Shown in pieces: positions 47,701 through 60,400 of a DNA stretch of 64,000 nt. Position 1 is the stretch's first letter. The number at the start of each line of letters is the position of its first letter. The position numbers were made by a program, and so were the translations under genes. The DNA is taken from NCBI GenBank assembly GCA_946406115.1, contig OX291544.1, forward strand, positions 5,146,001 to 5,210,000, given 5' to 3'. Below the pieces are notes generated by a model, which was given only the letters and a program-made list of their open reading frames with translations, did no database searches and had not been told where the DNA came from. This DNA comes from Apoda limacodes. Lineage: Eukaryota > Arthropoda > Insecta > Lepidoptera > Limacodidae.

Positions 47701-48440
47701 ACAAAATATGGTTAGTATAACTACGCAATGTTGTTATGTTGCCTACATATAATAAAAACAAAACCAAATTAGTAACTTTCAAAAAACGTGTACGTACTTA
47801 TGTAGACAAATCATGTTGTCAACCAGTGACGTAATATATACTTTTGTATGCAATATCACGGGAAGCACCCCCTTCCCCAACGCACCGCCTAGCACCTCAC
47901 CACTCTTTTGCTATCTGTTCTTGGCAAACATGTTCTATTTATAGTATTCTAATAACTTTGGCTCTATCTAGGATGGTGGCCATGGTGTTAACACCGGTTT
48001 TGCTATACTAGAGTTTTCGAATAGCTTGTCACTTCACCCGGGCTAAATCAGAACTGGGTTCGAATCGGAATACTAATATGCTGGCGTTAAATTCCGAACG
48101 GCCCAAGATAAATACTTGGTACCTAACCTACTAACTTCGTACCAAAGGATCTAAGCAGTTTACCTAAGGAATGAATATTTCCTACATTTTAAGGGCGACT
48201 CAAATGAAAAAAATATTGGCAACCCTGCATCTCTCACCCGTAGCAAGTTATCGGCAAGTTCGGCAACGAGAATATAATCACTACGTTTTTAGTTACCTAT
48301 CGGTTGTTTGTGGATTTAGGGGTTCATAGTCATTTGTTTCTCAATATTTGTATATATACAATTGCTCATTGCTACAGGGACATATACTATTATCTGTGTG
48401 CTACAGTGAAGTTGATAGGCAACTTAGTAGATAAGCAGAT
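44800..48440. other. Between eIF4E and its paralogue; no certain gene
   Basis: Mostly A+T-rich. One stretch, 45886-46028, could be a terminal coding exon: it follows TTTTTTGTTATTACAAG, reads HDDMQKEARALSSIEARIGN then HVKTSGHDTLTPLITSV, stops at 46028, and is followed by AATAAA at about 46044. No partner exon or family was recognised, so it is not called as a gene. Confidence 0.35.
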
Positions 48441-48449
48441 TAATTTAAA

Positions 48450-51400
48450 ATGGGTGGAGTAAACAATGTTTCAGTTTTATCAGATGTAAGTATGTATTTA
48501 ATTTGCTTTAATATATTAATTGGTATTTTCCTTGCTTAGAATTTCGTTCCCAAAGTTACTAGAAGTTGTAGAATATGTGTTTAAGCTTCTATAGTAGGAA
48601 GCAAGGGCGTAGCCAGGTACGGACAGGAGGGGTCAGCTGCCCCTCCCTAGGCGGGTATGGGTTGGCGTATTTTCGGAATAATTCAATCATTTAAAAATGT
48701 ACCTATTCAGATTGCATGCATTTTTTACCGCCACTAGATTGACAGTCGTTCGTTCTCACTTCCACATGTAGAGAGGCAGTTCGTGAGTGTTTTGTTGCTA
48801 TGTCGTGTTGGCGCGTCATTGCTTCAGTAGCGATTTTGTTCGGTTGCCACTGCAGGAGCGTACCTATTTTATCATCAGCCCACTACAGTCCACAGCAACG
48901 GCGCCGACTCCATAATGCCTGAGGGTGCTCATATCTTCAATGGTAGTGTCCGGGGGAGCTGAGCCCCTCCAATATTTTATGGTGTTACCACGTGTTACTG
49001 TAATTTCTTGGAATTGGCAAAGGGCTGTCTCAAGGTGCGCCACTTTGCACGACCCTGTGCCTTATGCACCTGATAGATCCCAGCGTAACCTATAGTTTTG
49101 CATATATCGTCGCATCATCTGGCTGGGGACGTCCCTCACTACGTTTACCTGGGGTAACCATCGATACCCTAGTTTACTGTCGGATTACCAGATTGCGGAT
49201 CCAATCTCATAGGGAAACTGCAAGCACAGCTTTTTCCTTAGCCCGCTTGTTTTAAGCTTATGAACAAGCCAATGGGGCTGTGTCCACGTCCCGGCAATTC
49301 AACACCATATGTCATCATGGGTGACACGCAGTTATTAAAAACTTTAGTCTTCAAACTCTGCAGTATCGATGACTTAAATACGACACGAAGCTTCCTTAAT
49401 ACTGTCCACCCTAAACGGATCATCCTATCGACTTCCTTTTTGAAGTAATTTGCCCTAACTGCACTACTTGTCCCAGAAAGAGCAGGTAAGAGCACTGCAG
49501 TATTACTGTGTAAAGACGTGAAGCTTCTTAAATCCTGCCCAACCTGAATGGACCCTCCTGTTGGTTTCCTTTTCAAATTTACTTTAACCAACTGCATTAC
49601 TTGTCCAAGGTAACAACAACAAACTTCTTGAACAACTTTAGATACAATGGACCGTACCGCTGCAATCGAGGCTGACGTCACGCGTCGTATATCCGCGCTA
49701 TCAAAGTTTCTTGGGCAGATCAGCATATGTATATAGAAACAAAAGCGCTGGTTAGGTGGACCACGGCGGTCCCCACGTATAACACCTCGCCTGGCGGTAG
49801 ATCTCCCCTTTACGACCGCTCCACAGGAGTATGACATCAGCAATAATATAAGATTCCAGAGTGAAGTGGTCACTTATCATGACTTATCTAATTACCCGGC
49901 GGAGAGAAGACATTTAACAGATTTTCATTTTTCGATTTCGCCATGGCTACTTCAGATTTACTCGTTGTTTGCATTTATGCCTTGTCCATTCTAGTTTCAA
50001 GACTTAAAAACATCTGTGCAATTGTAAACAGTTTTGAAGACATGAAATCCCCCTGTTTCACTCCTTTTTGTAACTGGATAGTTCATATTTGACTGTTATG
50101 TAGAACTGATTTCGTTGTCGAATTACATAGACATCTCAAACGCCTCAACGTATTGCCAGTCAACTTTCTTATAGTTCATAAAGGCTTGACACATGGGCTG
50201 GTGTTCTTGGTCTTCTGTATAATCTGCCTCACTGTTTGGATGTGCTATGGTGCCGTACCCCCCAAACCCAGTCTGTTCAGGTGATTGAAAATCGTTCAAG
50301 AAAGGCCAGAAGATTCCTAATTCAAATTCAATTTAATTTATTCAGTTTAGGCTACAATAATTGAGCACTTATGAATTTCACTACGCCATATTCGTGATAA
50401 TGACCCTCGAAATAGCTCATAAACGTGGCGAGATCTGGCAATAATTTTTCAGCTGGGTCTTAACTGTCTTGTTAAAAAATAGGATCATAATGTCATGTGA
50501 ATCAAAATCCAGAGCAGAAGTAGTTCCACGCCTCTGGCGTTTTACCATATGAATAATGGAGTAAAGACCCTACAATGCAATTTTTGCCGTATGAAAACAA
50601 CATTTTGTACCAGGTGTGCTCGTCGATTAAGATGCCTTTAGAGACTATAGCGTTCCGTAGGCGAGCGAGGAGGCGTTCGCAAAGTTTACCACTTAAGGGG
50701 ACTTAAGTAAACTTAAATATAATATTGGTCCTTACATATGAAATTGATGTAACATATGGCAAAAACAAAACTATTGTTTTTTACATTTTGTTTATTTAAT
50801 CAATCAAAGTAGGTACCGTTGTGATCTATGCACTTTTGCCATTTAATAGAGAGTTCATTGATACCTTTGCTGTAAAAATTGCGGGATCGAGAATCAACAA
50901 AATCTTTGAAGGTGTTTTAGACTGACTTATATGAATTAAATTTTTTTTAATTAAGAAATTATCCAAATTCCGAAAAAAGTAGTAATCGGTTTGGGCAAGG
51001 TCCGGGTAGTATGGTGGGTGACGGAGACATTCCAATCCTTTATAGCTCCTCTAGTTTTCGCCACCGTCTGTTGTACAGTGTGTGGTCTAGCGTTGTCCTG
51101 AAGCAGCAGCGGTTGACCAATCTCGGCTGTTGTTTAACGGATAGCTTTTCAATCATTGTTTTCAATCGTCGGCAATACAGATCTGCCGTAATCGTCTGAC
51201 CAGATTTTAGGAAGCTGTAGTGGATGACACCAACGCTGGTGCACCAGACACTAACCAGTGCCTTTTTTTGAGTCAACATTCGCTTGGAGCAGGATTTAGC
51301 CGGTTCTCCTGGATTTAGCCGGTTCTCCTGGATTTGACCACTGTGATGAGCGTTTTCCGATTATCGTATAGGATCCATTTTTCATCACAAGTAATGATGC

Positions 51401-54400
51401 GATTCAAAATCCGCTCGTTATCGTGACGGTTGAGTAACGTGACGCAGCAGTCAACTCGTGTTTATTGGTTTGCTTCACTTAGTTCATGCGGTACCCATTT
51501 TTCAAGCTTTTTCACTTTTCCATTTTTTTTCAAATGATTCAAAATGGTTTTTTATCTCTCACACCGAAGCTTGCAGCTAACTCCGAGATGGATTCGATTC
51601 CACGATTACTTTCAATTCCTGATTGACAACTAGGGTCTCCGGCCATCCACAAGGTTAGTTTTGGAGGTCAAAATTTCCAGAACGAAAGCGTTGGAACCAA
51701 AAACGTACTGTGTTTTCTTTTAGAGTGGCTTCTCTGTACACATCATTAATCCTTTGAGCTGTATCTGCAGGGCTAGTGCCACGATGGAATTCGTATTCGA
51801 AAATAATGCTATATTTTATGTTTTCCATATTGAGCACTGAACGATGTCAAAGCAAAATTGAATGACACGAAAACAAATGAATTATTACATTCTAAACAAA
51901 AATAGACAAGCTTAAAATTTAAATAAATTTGAATTTGGAATTCTTAACCAAACGCCGGCTTTTTGATATCAAAGTGGCCAGTTCTATACAACATCAATTT
52001 CATATGTAAGGACCTAATATAATATAAATATACTATAAGGTACGAGTTTTCCCTGGCTTATGGATGCCATTGAGAGGGAACAAAAGTTATAGATATCGTA
52101 AGAGATACCGCCCGCGCCGGGGATTTTGCGGGGGCGTAGGTCTTTGATGACCTGTTTGACTTCGTCGACCGTAACGGGGGGCAGGGGATCCTGTAGGGGC
52201 AGAGATGCTCTGTGCTCCACTTCACCGTCTACCTCTCGCACGTGATCAGGATTGAATGGTTGTGTGCTTAAGGCACATTGGGCTTAGAGGCTAGATGCAA
52301 GGCTTTTTCCTCGTCATCGAACGCGGGAACGTTTTTGGGACGAGTTAGCGGGGGGAGGGAGTTGAAGGTGTCTGATTTTTAGGCTAGGCACCAATAAGCT
52401 TGATGAGACGGAGGAGGAATATTCTCTATCAGATCACCGAAACGTTGGGCGCAATTCTCAGCTACAGCTGATCTAACACGGCGGTGTAAGACGTTGAAGC
52501 GAGCTTTGTTTTCGGTAGAGGGGGCGCGATCGCGTCTTCAGCGGGCTGCGTTACGCTCAGTCATCAGCGACCTGATGTGCTGAGGCAGGATTAAGTGGTG
52601 GTAGTCACCAACCGGCACTTGTCTTAGGCACTCGCCAACGGTGACGGTCAGGTGGCTAGTGAGTGGGTCGATAGCCACGCTTATATCGTTGGCGGAAGAG
52701 ATATTATCGGGAACGCGATCTATGTAGATGTGGCGAGATGGGGTTTTCGAATAATTACACGAATTTATCCCAGCCCGTCACGGTTCTAGTTTCGGGGGGA
52801 GTATCAGATGGGGAACCTTATTGGAGGAGGACAGGGCGGTGGTCCGAGTCAAGTTCGTCAAGCACCTCTATAGAGAGAAAGCTTAGCCTTACACTCTTTA
52901 AAAGTGATATGTCACACACGTCAGGGACTGAAGGAGTCTCAGCTCACGTGGCGCTCAACGCTCAAGAGCTCCTCGCGGGGGGAGCCTCGGCTCGGGTTGT
53001 CGGTCTAGGGGTCGTCCCTTCTACCGGCGTGAGCCTCGAAGCCGAAGGTTAGTCAACGCCGGGAGGGGAGTTTCCCGTTACGCGGCGGTGTGAGTGAGTG
53101 AGTGGGGGCGGGAAGCGCCCCGGCACACTTTGAAAGGCAATATACTCGTAGTCATATGAAATCTAAGGAAGCTGTTACTAAAGTAACTAAGGCTGATATA
53201 TGGCACTCCATACAAACATTTGGACCAAACGTCAGCCCTCTATTAAATTCTAAATCCATGGAAAAATTAACTAAAGTTTTCTTATTAAATGTGTGAAATA
53301 TTCATACTTGTTCCCTTAAATTATAAATATATACCCAACTACAAGTAGTCTTACAATGGTAGTCTGATATCGCTCTAACAATTGTTTTGGAACATGCCAA
53401 CGCTTTCATTGTAGTCTCAGATAAGCCAGAATGGTCTCAAAAACGTTTAGACTTATTAAGTAGTCTTATATGTGAATATAAAATTATTTTGTAAGACTTT
53501 TTTAGCCACGTGTCTTAAAATAACATTTACTAAGCCTAATCACTCTTAAGAAAACTGTGCTCGTTTGAATTTATAATAGAGTTGCTTGCCAGCCTTTATA
53601 CGTCCCCACTGCTGGGGCACGGTCCACACGCGGGCCCAGTGCGGATTGTGGACTTCACATACGTAATTTTTTTTTTCTTGACGTATGCAGGTTTCCTCAC
53701 GATGTTTTCCTTTACCGAAAAGCCAGTGGTGTGAATAAATTAATCAGTGTACTTGTGAAATTAAGAAAAGATTCATTGGTACACGCCGACCCGGGGTTCG
53801 AACCTCCGCCACTTGGGACATGAAGTGAAATTTAAACCCCTCGGCCACCGACCGATTTTAAACCCCTCGGCCACCGACCAATAAAATAAAATTAGAATAA
53901 TAGAGTTACTGAATGTTATTGTGAATTTGGTAGTCGTATATCATACTTGCGTAAGAGTTCTTTAAAAACAAGGTTTTTTGCTCTTAATCAAAACGGATAT
54001 AAAATCAACAGCATAGGTTAGATCGACATAAGACTGATATTAGATCGTTTGATCTAATATCGATCTTGGGAATACATTTGTAAGACAAACGTTTTCACAG
54101 TAATCTAGCCTAAGAATGATATAAAACAAACGGTTTTACAATAATCTTAGAATGCGCTTGAACAATACAGATTTTGAATAATGGCGACATGATAACAAAG
54201 TAACAAATATATTATTTAACATGATTACAAAATACTTATATGTCGCGAGGGACATTCATTTTTTAAACTAAAAACTAGGGTCCTTTTACAGTAAATAATA
54301 ATCCCCCATACGAATGCAGTTGAAACTTTCAATATGTACCAAAAGTTATTACCAAACCGACATTATACAAAGAATTGTATAAACTTAAAATCGACATAAT

Positions 54401-57400
54401 ATCATTATAATTATAAGTTTTTTACTTATTTACCAAACACAGCGTTATTTCAAAGAACGTAGTAAACGCGTTTGATCTTGCGTAAAAACAATATAAGCTT
54501 GATTAAGGCTAATAAGATAAAGCACGTAGATCAATATAAGCCTAAACGAGCTAATAAGCTACTAGAGTAAGATCAATATTAGCCTATTTAGTCTTATTCG
54601 TTTTGGAAGATCAATATAAGTACGAACGACATTTAACTAGACTGATATTAGAACGATATAAAACTAAACGCGCTTATAATTCTGCCCAAATCCAGGCTTA
54701 TACGATGATACTATGTTGCAGCGGGGATGTCTTCAGATAGGTTAAACTGCGACTTTTCAAATTAAAATGACTCAACTTCACCTTTATTTTTATTTAATAT
54801 GGTACATTGCCAAATTCCTTCTACTTATGCTACAACTAGACTTATGTAAGACTGAAAAAAAGTAGTCTATAAGACTGGTTTTTGCTAGTTGGGTATCTAA
54901 GCATCAAAGTATGTGAAATATCGCTTACTTAGTGTCCAGCAAAATCACGCGTTTTTGTTAAAATTTGCATGTATCGGCACAACAATCCGTTAAATAGAGA
55001 CTGAAAGATCCCTAACGAAGGGATAGGCACGATAATTGGAAGATTACGTCGGAAATATATATTCTTTTAAAAAATAGACCTTAGGTGAAGTTAGGGTATG
55101 TTACTTATTTATCACAGAAAAAAGCACGCCCGGCTAAGACTTGAGGGAAGGCTGGTCATATAGGAGCATTCACCCTACTATTCTATTTATATCATCTGTG
55201 CACGTAAAGTATTTTTTTTTTTTTGTAGATATCTACCGACACTACTACATCAACACAATCATCCCTTGTAGTACGCCATCCATCAATCAAGCATCCGCTG
55301 GAGCACGCTTGGACATTGTGGTACTATCAGAATAAACCTAAGGTGTCGTGGACAAATAATCAAATCGAACTGAACACCTTCAACACCGTCGAAGATTTTT
55401 GGTGGTGAGTTTTTTAATTCATAAAAGTACACATTTGGTATCGACCTGCGTTTCCTAACTAACTCTCTTGCTGATGCAAGGATGATTGTCTTCGGGAAAG
55501 AGATAGAAGAGGCACTTGATTAGTAACTAGCTTATACTTAAAGTACATTCTTTCTCTTTGAGAGCACTTGATTGTTTTGACGATTCAAAAGTGTTTGTAA
55601 AAAACCTAATCTAAAAAAAAAAAAAACGGGTACGTCGAGCGAGAGGGGTAGCGGCTATACGCGCGCACGTCTTTGGCGCGCGCCTATCCGCCCCTCTTCC
55701 CCTTCCCCTTGAGCGCTGTTCTGACGTACGGAATACGGGTGCACGAAATAGGTCCCCAACCAAGCGCACGCAATTAATATTTTTCTGGCTACAGTATTGC
55801 TGTTGCTATTTGGCCACACCAATTATACAAGTAAATCGTTATATTTCAGTCTGTATCACTACACAAAGGTTCCGACAGAGATAGGGATTGGCCATGACTA
55901 CGCGGTGTTTAAGCATGGCATACCGCCGATGTGGGAACACATAGAAAACTCACTCGGCGGCAGCTGGGCGATCATCCAACCGAATAAACGTACCGACGAA
56001 CTGTGGCTCGACCTTGTAAGTAACGAAAGTTGGCTTTTAAAAATAGTTTTTTTTTATACTTGTAAATGTTTAATGTTCAGTGTCTTTACCACAATTTATT
56101 TATATCTAAACTCTTTAGTTATAGGGTTGGGTAGGTTTATGGGCTACCTTCTGTCTACGCCGCGGCACATAAGTCTAGCGGTGGAGGGAGGAAACGTGGA
56201 GGGTATGTTTGCGCATGAGTACTGTCGCGCGTGAAATAGTTCTGTTACGATTTTTAAAAGCAGATATTTTTGTTATAATATTTATGTATCAACCGTAAAA
56301 ACATATTAAACATTAGGCTCAATCGCGTAAATACGTAGTTTTTGTGCAAATTTTATAACACAATTAAAAATTCTGAATTAACAATGAAGAATTGTAGAAA
56401 ATATGTATATGTAAGTTGTGAAACTTGCTATTTTCTAGTGCATAGCTTCATTTAGTGTATTCAGTGTAAAAAAAAATCTGGAAGTAATGATTGTTTTAAC
56501 ACTTGTGCAAATTTTAAACACTGTATTTAAGTATATTATTGCATTGAGCTGTTATAAAAGTTAGTCAAATCTTTGGAATTTGTGATACCTAATTTTTTTT
56601 TTCCTCCCGCGAACGCTTGGTTTGTGTAATGAGCTCCCTGCCAAGGTTTTCTCCAAGGACTAAAGTATGGGGTTCTTTAAGAAAGAAGTATTTAGATATT
56701 TGAAGGGTCGGCGGCGCGCGAGTGATGCCCCAGGTGTTGCAAGCGTCCACAGGCTGCCATCAGGCGGACCGCAAGCTTGTTTGCCACCTTAGTAGTATAA
56801 AAAAAACCTATAATTTATAATTATAAAGGCATAAATGAAACAGTAAAACGTAAATTTCTATAAAAGAAAAAGATTCAAGTTTGATTGTAATTTAAATTAC
56901 AAGAACTATGGGTAAATACCTATTGACTTTACAAAAACTCCATACAAATAAAAAATTTCTTCATTCCATTTGGGTGTAAAGCCAAGGGGATGCATCTTCA
57001 TCCATTAAAATCATTTATCGCAAAGATTACGTGGTGCAAAGACGTAATAGAATTTACCGAATTATGTCGAAAATAAATCTGATCGTAATCTATTTGAAAT
57101 GTTCTATTATAATATTTTTTCATATACTTAGAACTCACGATAATAAAGTAGTAAAAGGAAGGTGGCACGCAACATTATACTTTGAAAAATAATAATTAGT
57201 ATATTATGCACATGAGAGAAAAGTTATATGAAAACTTAAATGACTTTTAAGACCTATTCGCCGATACCCACAATAGGGTAAAAAAATATATCACAGTTCG
57301 ATAAGTATGGGGAGCTACTCGTACTTTCAATTTTTGTTTAATTTTGTAACAAACCTGTTTACCTATAGGTATAAGATACACACATGCCAGAAATATAATA

Positions 57401-60400
57401 TAACGGTTTAACATAAAAACAGACAGACAAGGCAAAACTATATTTTTTATTATATATGCTATGGATATCGGCCTCTTAATAAACAACATCCCACGAATGT
57501 CATGTGGTCTTATATTTAACATTTTACATTCATGACACATGGCGTTGTGCACTTTAGTGTAATTTTATTATATTTCCAAATTTTAGTGTTATTTGGTACA
57601 ATTAGATAATTTTTGATTATTTTAGGATCTTTCGATTACTTTTTTATTTTATTACTGTACAAACAAGTCATAATGCCAATATGGACATATGGTAAACAGT
57701 TTTAGGGCATAGCCTTTGAGTAGTGTAGTGTAGTGACAGAAAAAAATCGTGTTAGTGATGATAAAAAACAACACAAAAACAAAATGCCTCCCCTAAACAA
57801 AGGTCAGTGTGCAAATCCTTAGACATAGTTTTGTATTTGTCAAAAGGCTAAATAGTAATAACAATAAAGTGCTATTTATTATATACTTTATAAATGGAAA
57901 TAGCGATTACCTGTTATATTCCTAACGCTATGTTGGAAGGATAAATGGAACAAATTTGTTTCTTCATTTGCGGTTTCAGAGATGCAAAAAACGAAGCGCA
58001 ATTGTTATCAATGATACAGAGTTCAAAAGTTTGGATTGAAATCCGACAGTGTTTTCATTTCTGCTGGATTTTTGTTGGATCAAAATCAATCCAGTGTGGA
58101 TTCAACAGTTAAAAGAATTTTTAGAGAAATTAATTTCTGATTTTATTAAAAGCCTTAAAAAAAAAATTATTCAGTCACAACACTGCGGTTTCAGGTAGTA
58201 AACATAATTTTGATTCAGCTTAACATTTGGGATTGAGATAATTATGTTTTATGTTTAGGTAGTTGATATGATACAAATAATTTATAAATGCAACTCTTGG
58301 CCTCTCAGGCAAGCTATAATACGCTCAAGCTATGGATCGTGCATACCTAGGTGTTTCATTGCCTGATAAATTTATAATAAGAAAATTCGCCAACCAACGA
58401 AAGCCACCAACGTAGCTCAAACAGTTAGCAAGATGAAAGCATGCTACATAACTTGCAGAACCGATAAAAACCAATCGGGGTCAAAGGTTCCATTTGAGAA
58501 GTTTCCAGAAGTTTTCTTTTGAAATCTGAAAAATACCGGTAATACCAGTTAACCGGTACAAAATACACTTTTATCGGTAAATTTACCGGTAGTGACAATG
58601 CATGCCCTTGTCGTTGTAAGTTAACACTATTTGAATATGGCGACTGTAGTGATATGTGATTTTTGGCCGCGCGCCGGTTCATAAAAACACATACACATAT
58701 GTTTAATTAGTTGTTTCATTCAATTGTTTTTTAACCTATTTAAAACTTTATCAATTTCCTCGCTCTCTTTTTAAATAAAAATAAAAATTCGAAACATTTT
58801 TTCTGGTCTGTCTGAATAATAATAATAATGCTTAATAGCAGGTATAAGTCGCGCCACGTAAGTTGAACCTGCGCAGTAACACATTTTTGGTTCGTTAGTA
58901 CATTCGTCCTTACTGCACCTGCGCAGACGGCCACCATTTTAGTTCAACTTACGTGGCGCGGATTATACCTTCTTATCGACGGTTCATACATATACAAAAA
59001 TACCAATAAATTTGATGCAGTTGCGAACAAGATTTTATCTACAACTGATAAAATAAAACAAAAGCAAAAGCTGCTGACTCAATCACTGTATTCTGTCAAA
59101 GAATACAGTGAACACGTTTGACACTTTAAATTTTTGTTTGACATTTAATTGTATTTTTTTGACATTTTTATTGATTTTTTTTATGTTTTTTTTTTTTGAT
59201 ATTTTTATGGACTATAAAGTTTTATTTGTTTGTTTTTAATTTTGACATTTTTAAATCTTTGACTGACCTTTTCATGACTCGGACCCGTTTTGTGAAGTGA
59301 AAACTTCTTTAGCGGCGTTGTGCACTTTTTTTGTGATGGGTAAAAATGTTAAACTCGCGTCAGGTCACGTGTCCTGATCGAAAATTCAAAGAAAATTCGT
59401 AACACGGAATTCGCGTCAGATTTATTTACATTAGGTTAGATTTTGTGATGGGTAAAAAATGATAAACTCTCATCAGACTGATCGTTAGACGGAAACCATA
59501 ATGCCACGCTTATTATAATTATGAAGTGAAAACGTCTTTAGCGGCATTGTGCACTTTTTTAAGTAAGAGGAAATTGGGTTGATGAAAAGATGAAAGTGCG
59601 GATTACACATGTTAAAATGTTATATCCAGGTTGTATGTTTTTGAAGTGAAAACGTTGAAAATTTATTTACATTAGGTTTGTTTTTTGTTTATAGAATATG
59701 GCAATTATGAGTAGTACAGGGAGGTTGGATATGAGATTTTAATTCTATGACAGATTGAGATGTCAAATACTACGTCAAAAAAGTAAATAAACAAACATTA
59801 TAATTTACAATAATATAGAAATTACGTAGTATATTATATTCTCTTTGGGTATATCTATGTGTTGACGTTTTAATAGGGGATTTTATACGAAAATAAATAA
59901 ACAATCTTTATTTATTATTTTAGGTTGAAGAAAATAGTCGAAAGTTAGAGGAGTTAGAGTCGTGTCGAGCAATTTCCATAGTAGTAGTGGCATAGTAATA
60001 TATTCAAATTAATATAGCTTATTTCTTTATTGACAAGCATAGGTAGGATATTGCTCAAAAATATACAATGAGTCATGACATGTCTTGTGACATATCTGCG
60101 TGCTAAGCGCGAGGAGATTGGTTATGTACAATTAAATATGACGTATGTGGTATGTGACTTGTAACATATTTGAATGTTAAGCGCGAATCGTGTGTAACGA
60201 TTTTCACTTCTGCCGGCACTCCCAGAGTGCAACGCGTTTTTTTTTTCTAACATTTACGTCTTTAGGTACCATTATAAATGTTTTTCCGGTGTAGATAAAG
60301 TTGTTGACTTGCATTTCGGAACAACACAATATTTATATTTATTATATGTCTTCTGCTTAGACAGAGACATATTAATCAACTCTCGTTCTGTAGATTAGTG

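Noticed and set aside
48040..48080. tRNA gene or SINE suggested by GGGTTCGAATCGG
   Set aside because: A B-box-like string is present, but no A box at the right spacing and no cloverleaf could be drawn.
55141..55335. Open frame ending in LDIVVLSE
   Set aside because: It reads exon 2 of the eIF4E paralogue in the wrong phase; the phase that splices correctly gives IKHPLEHAWTLWYY.
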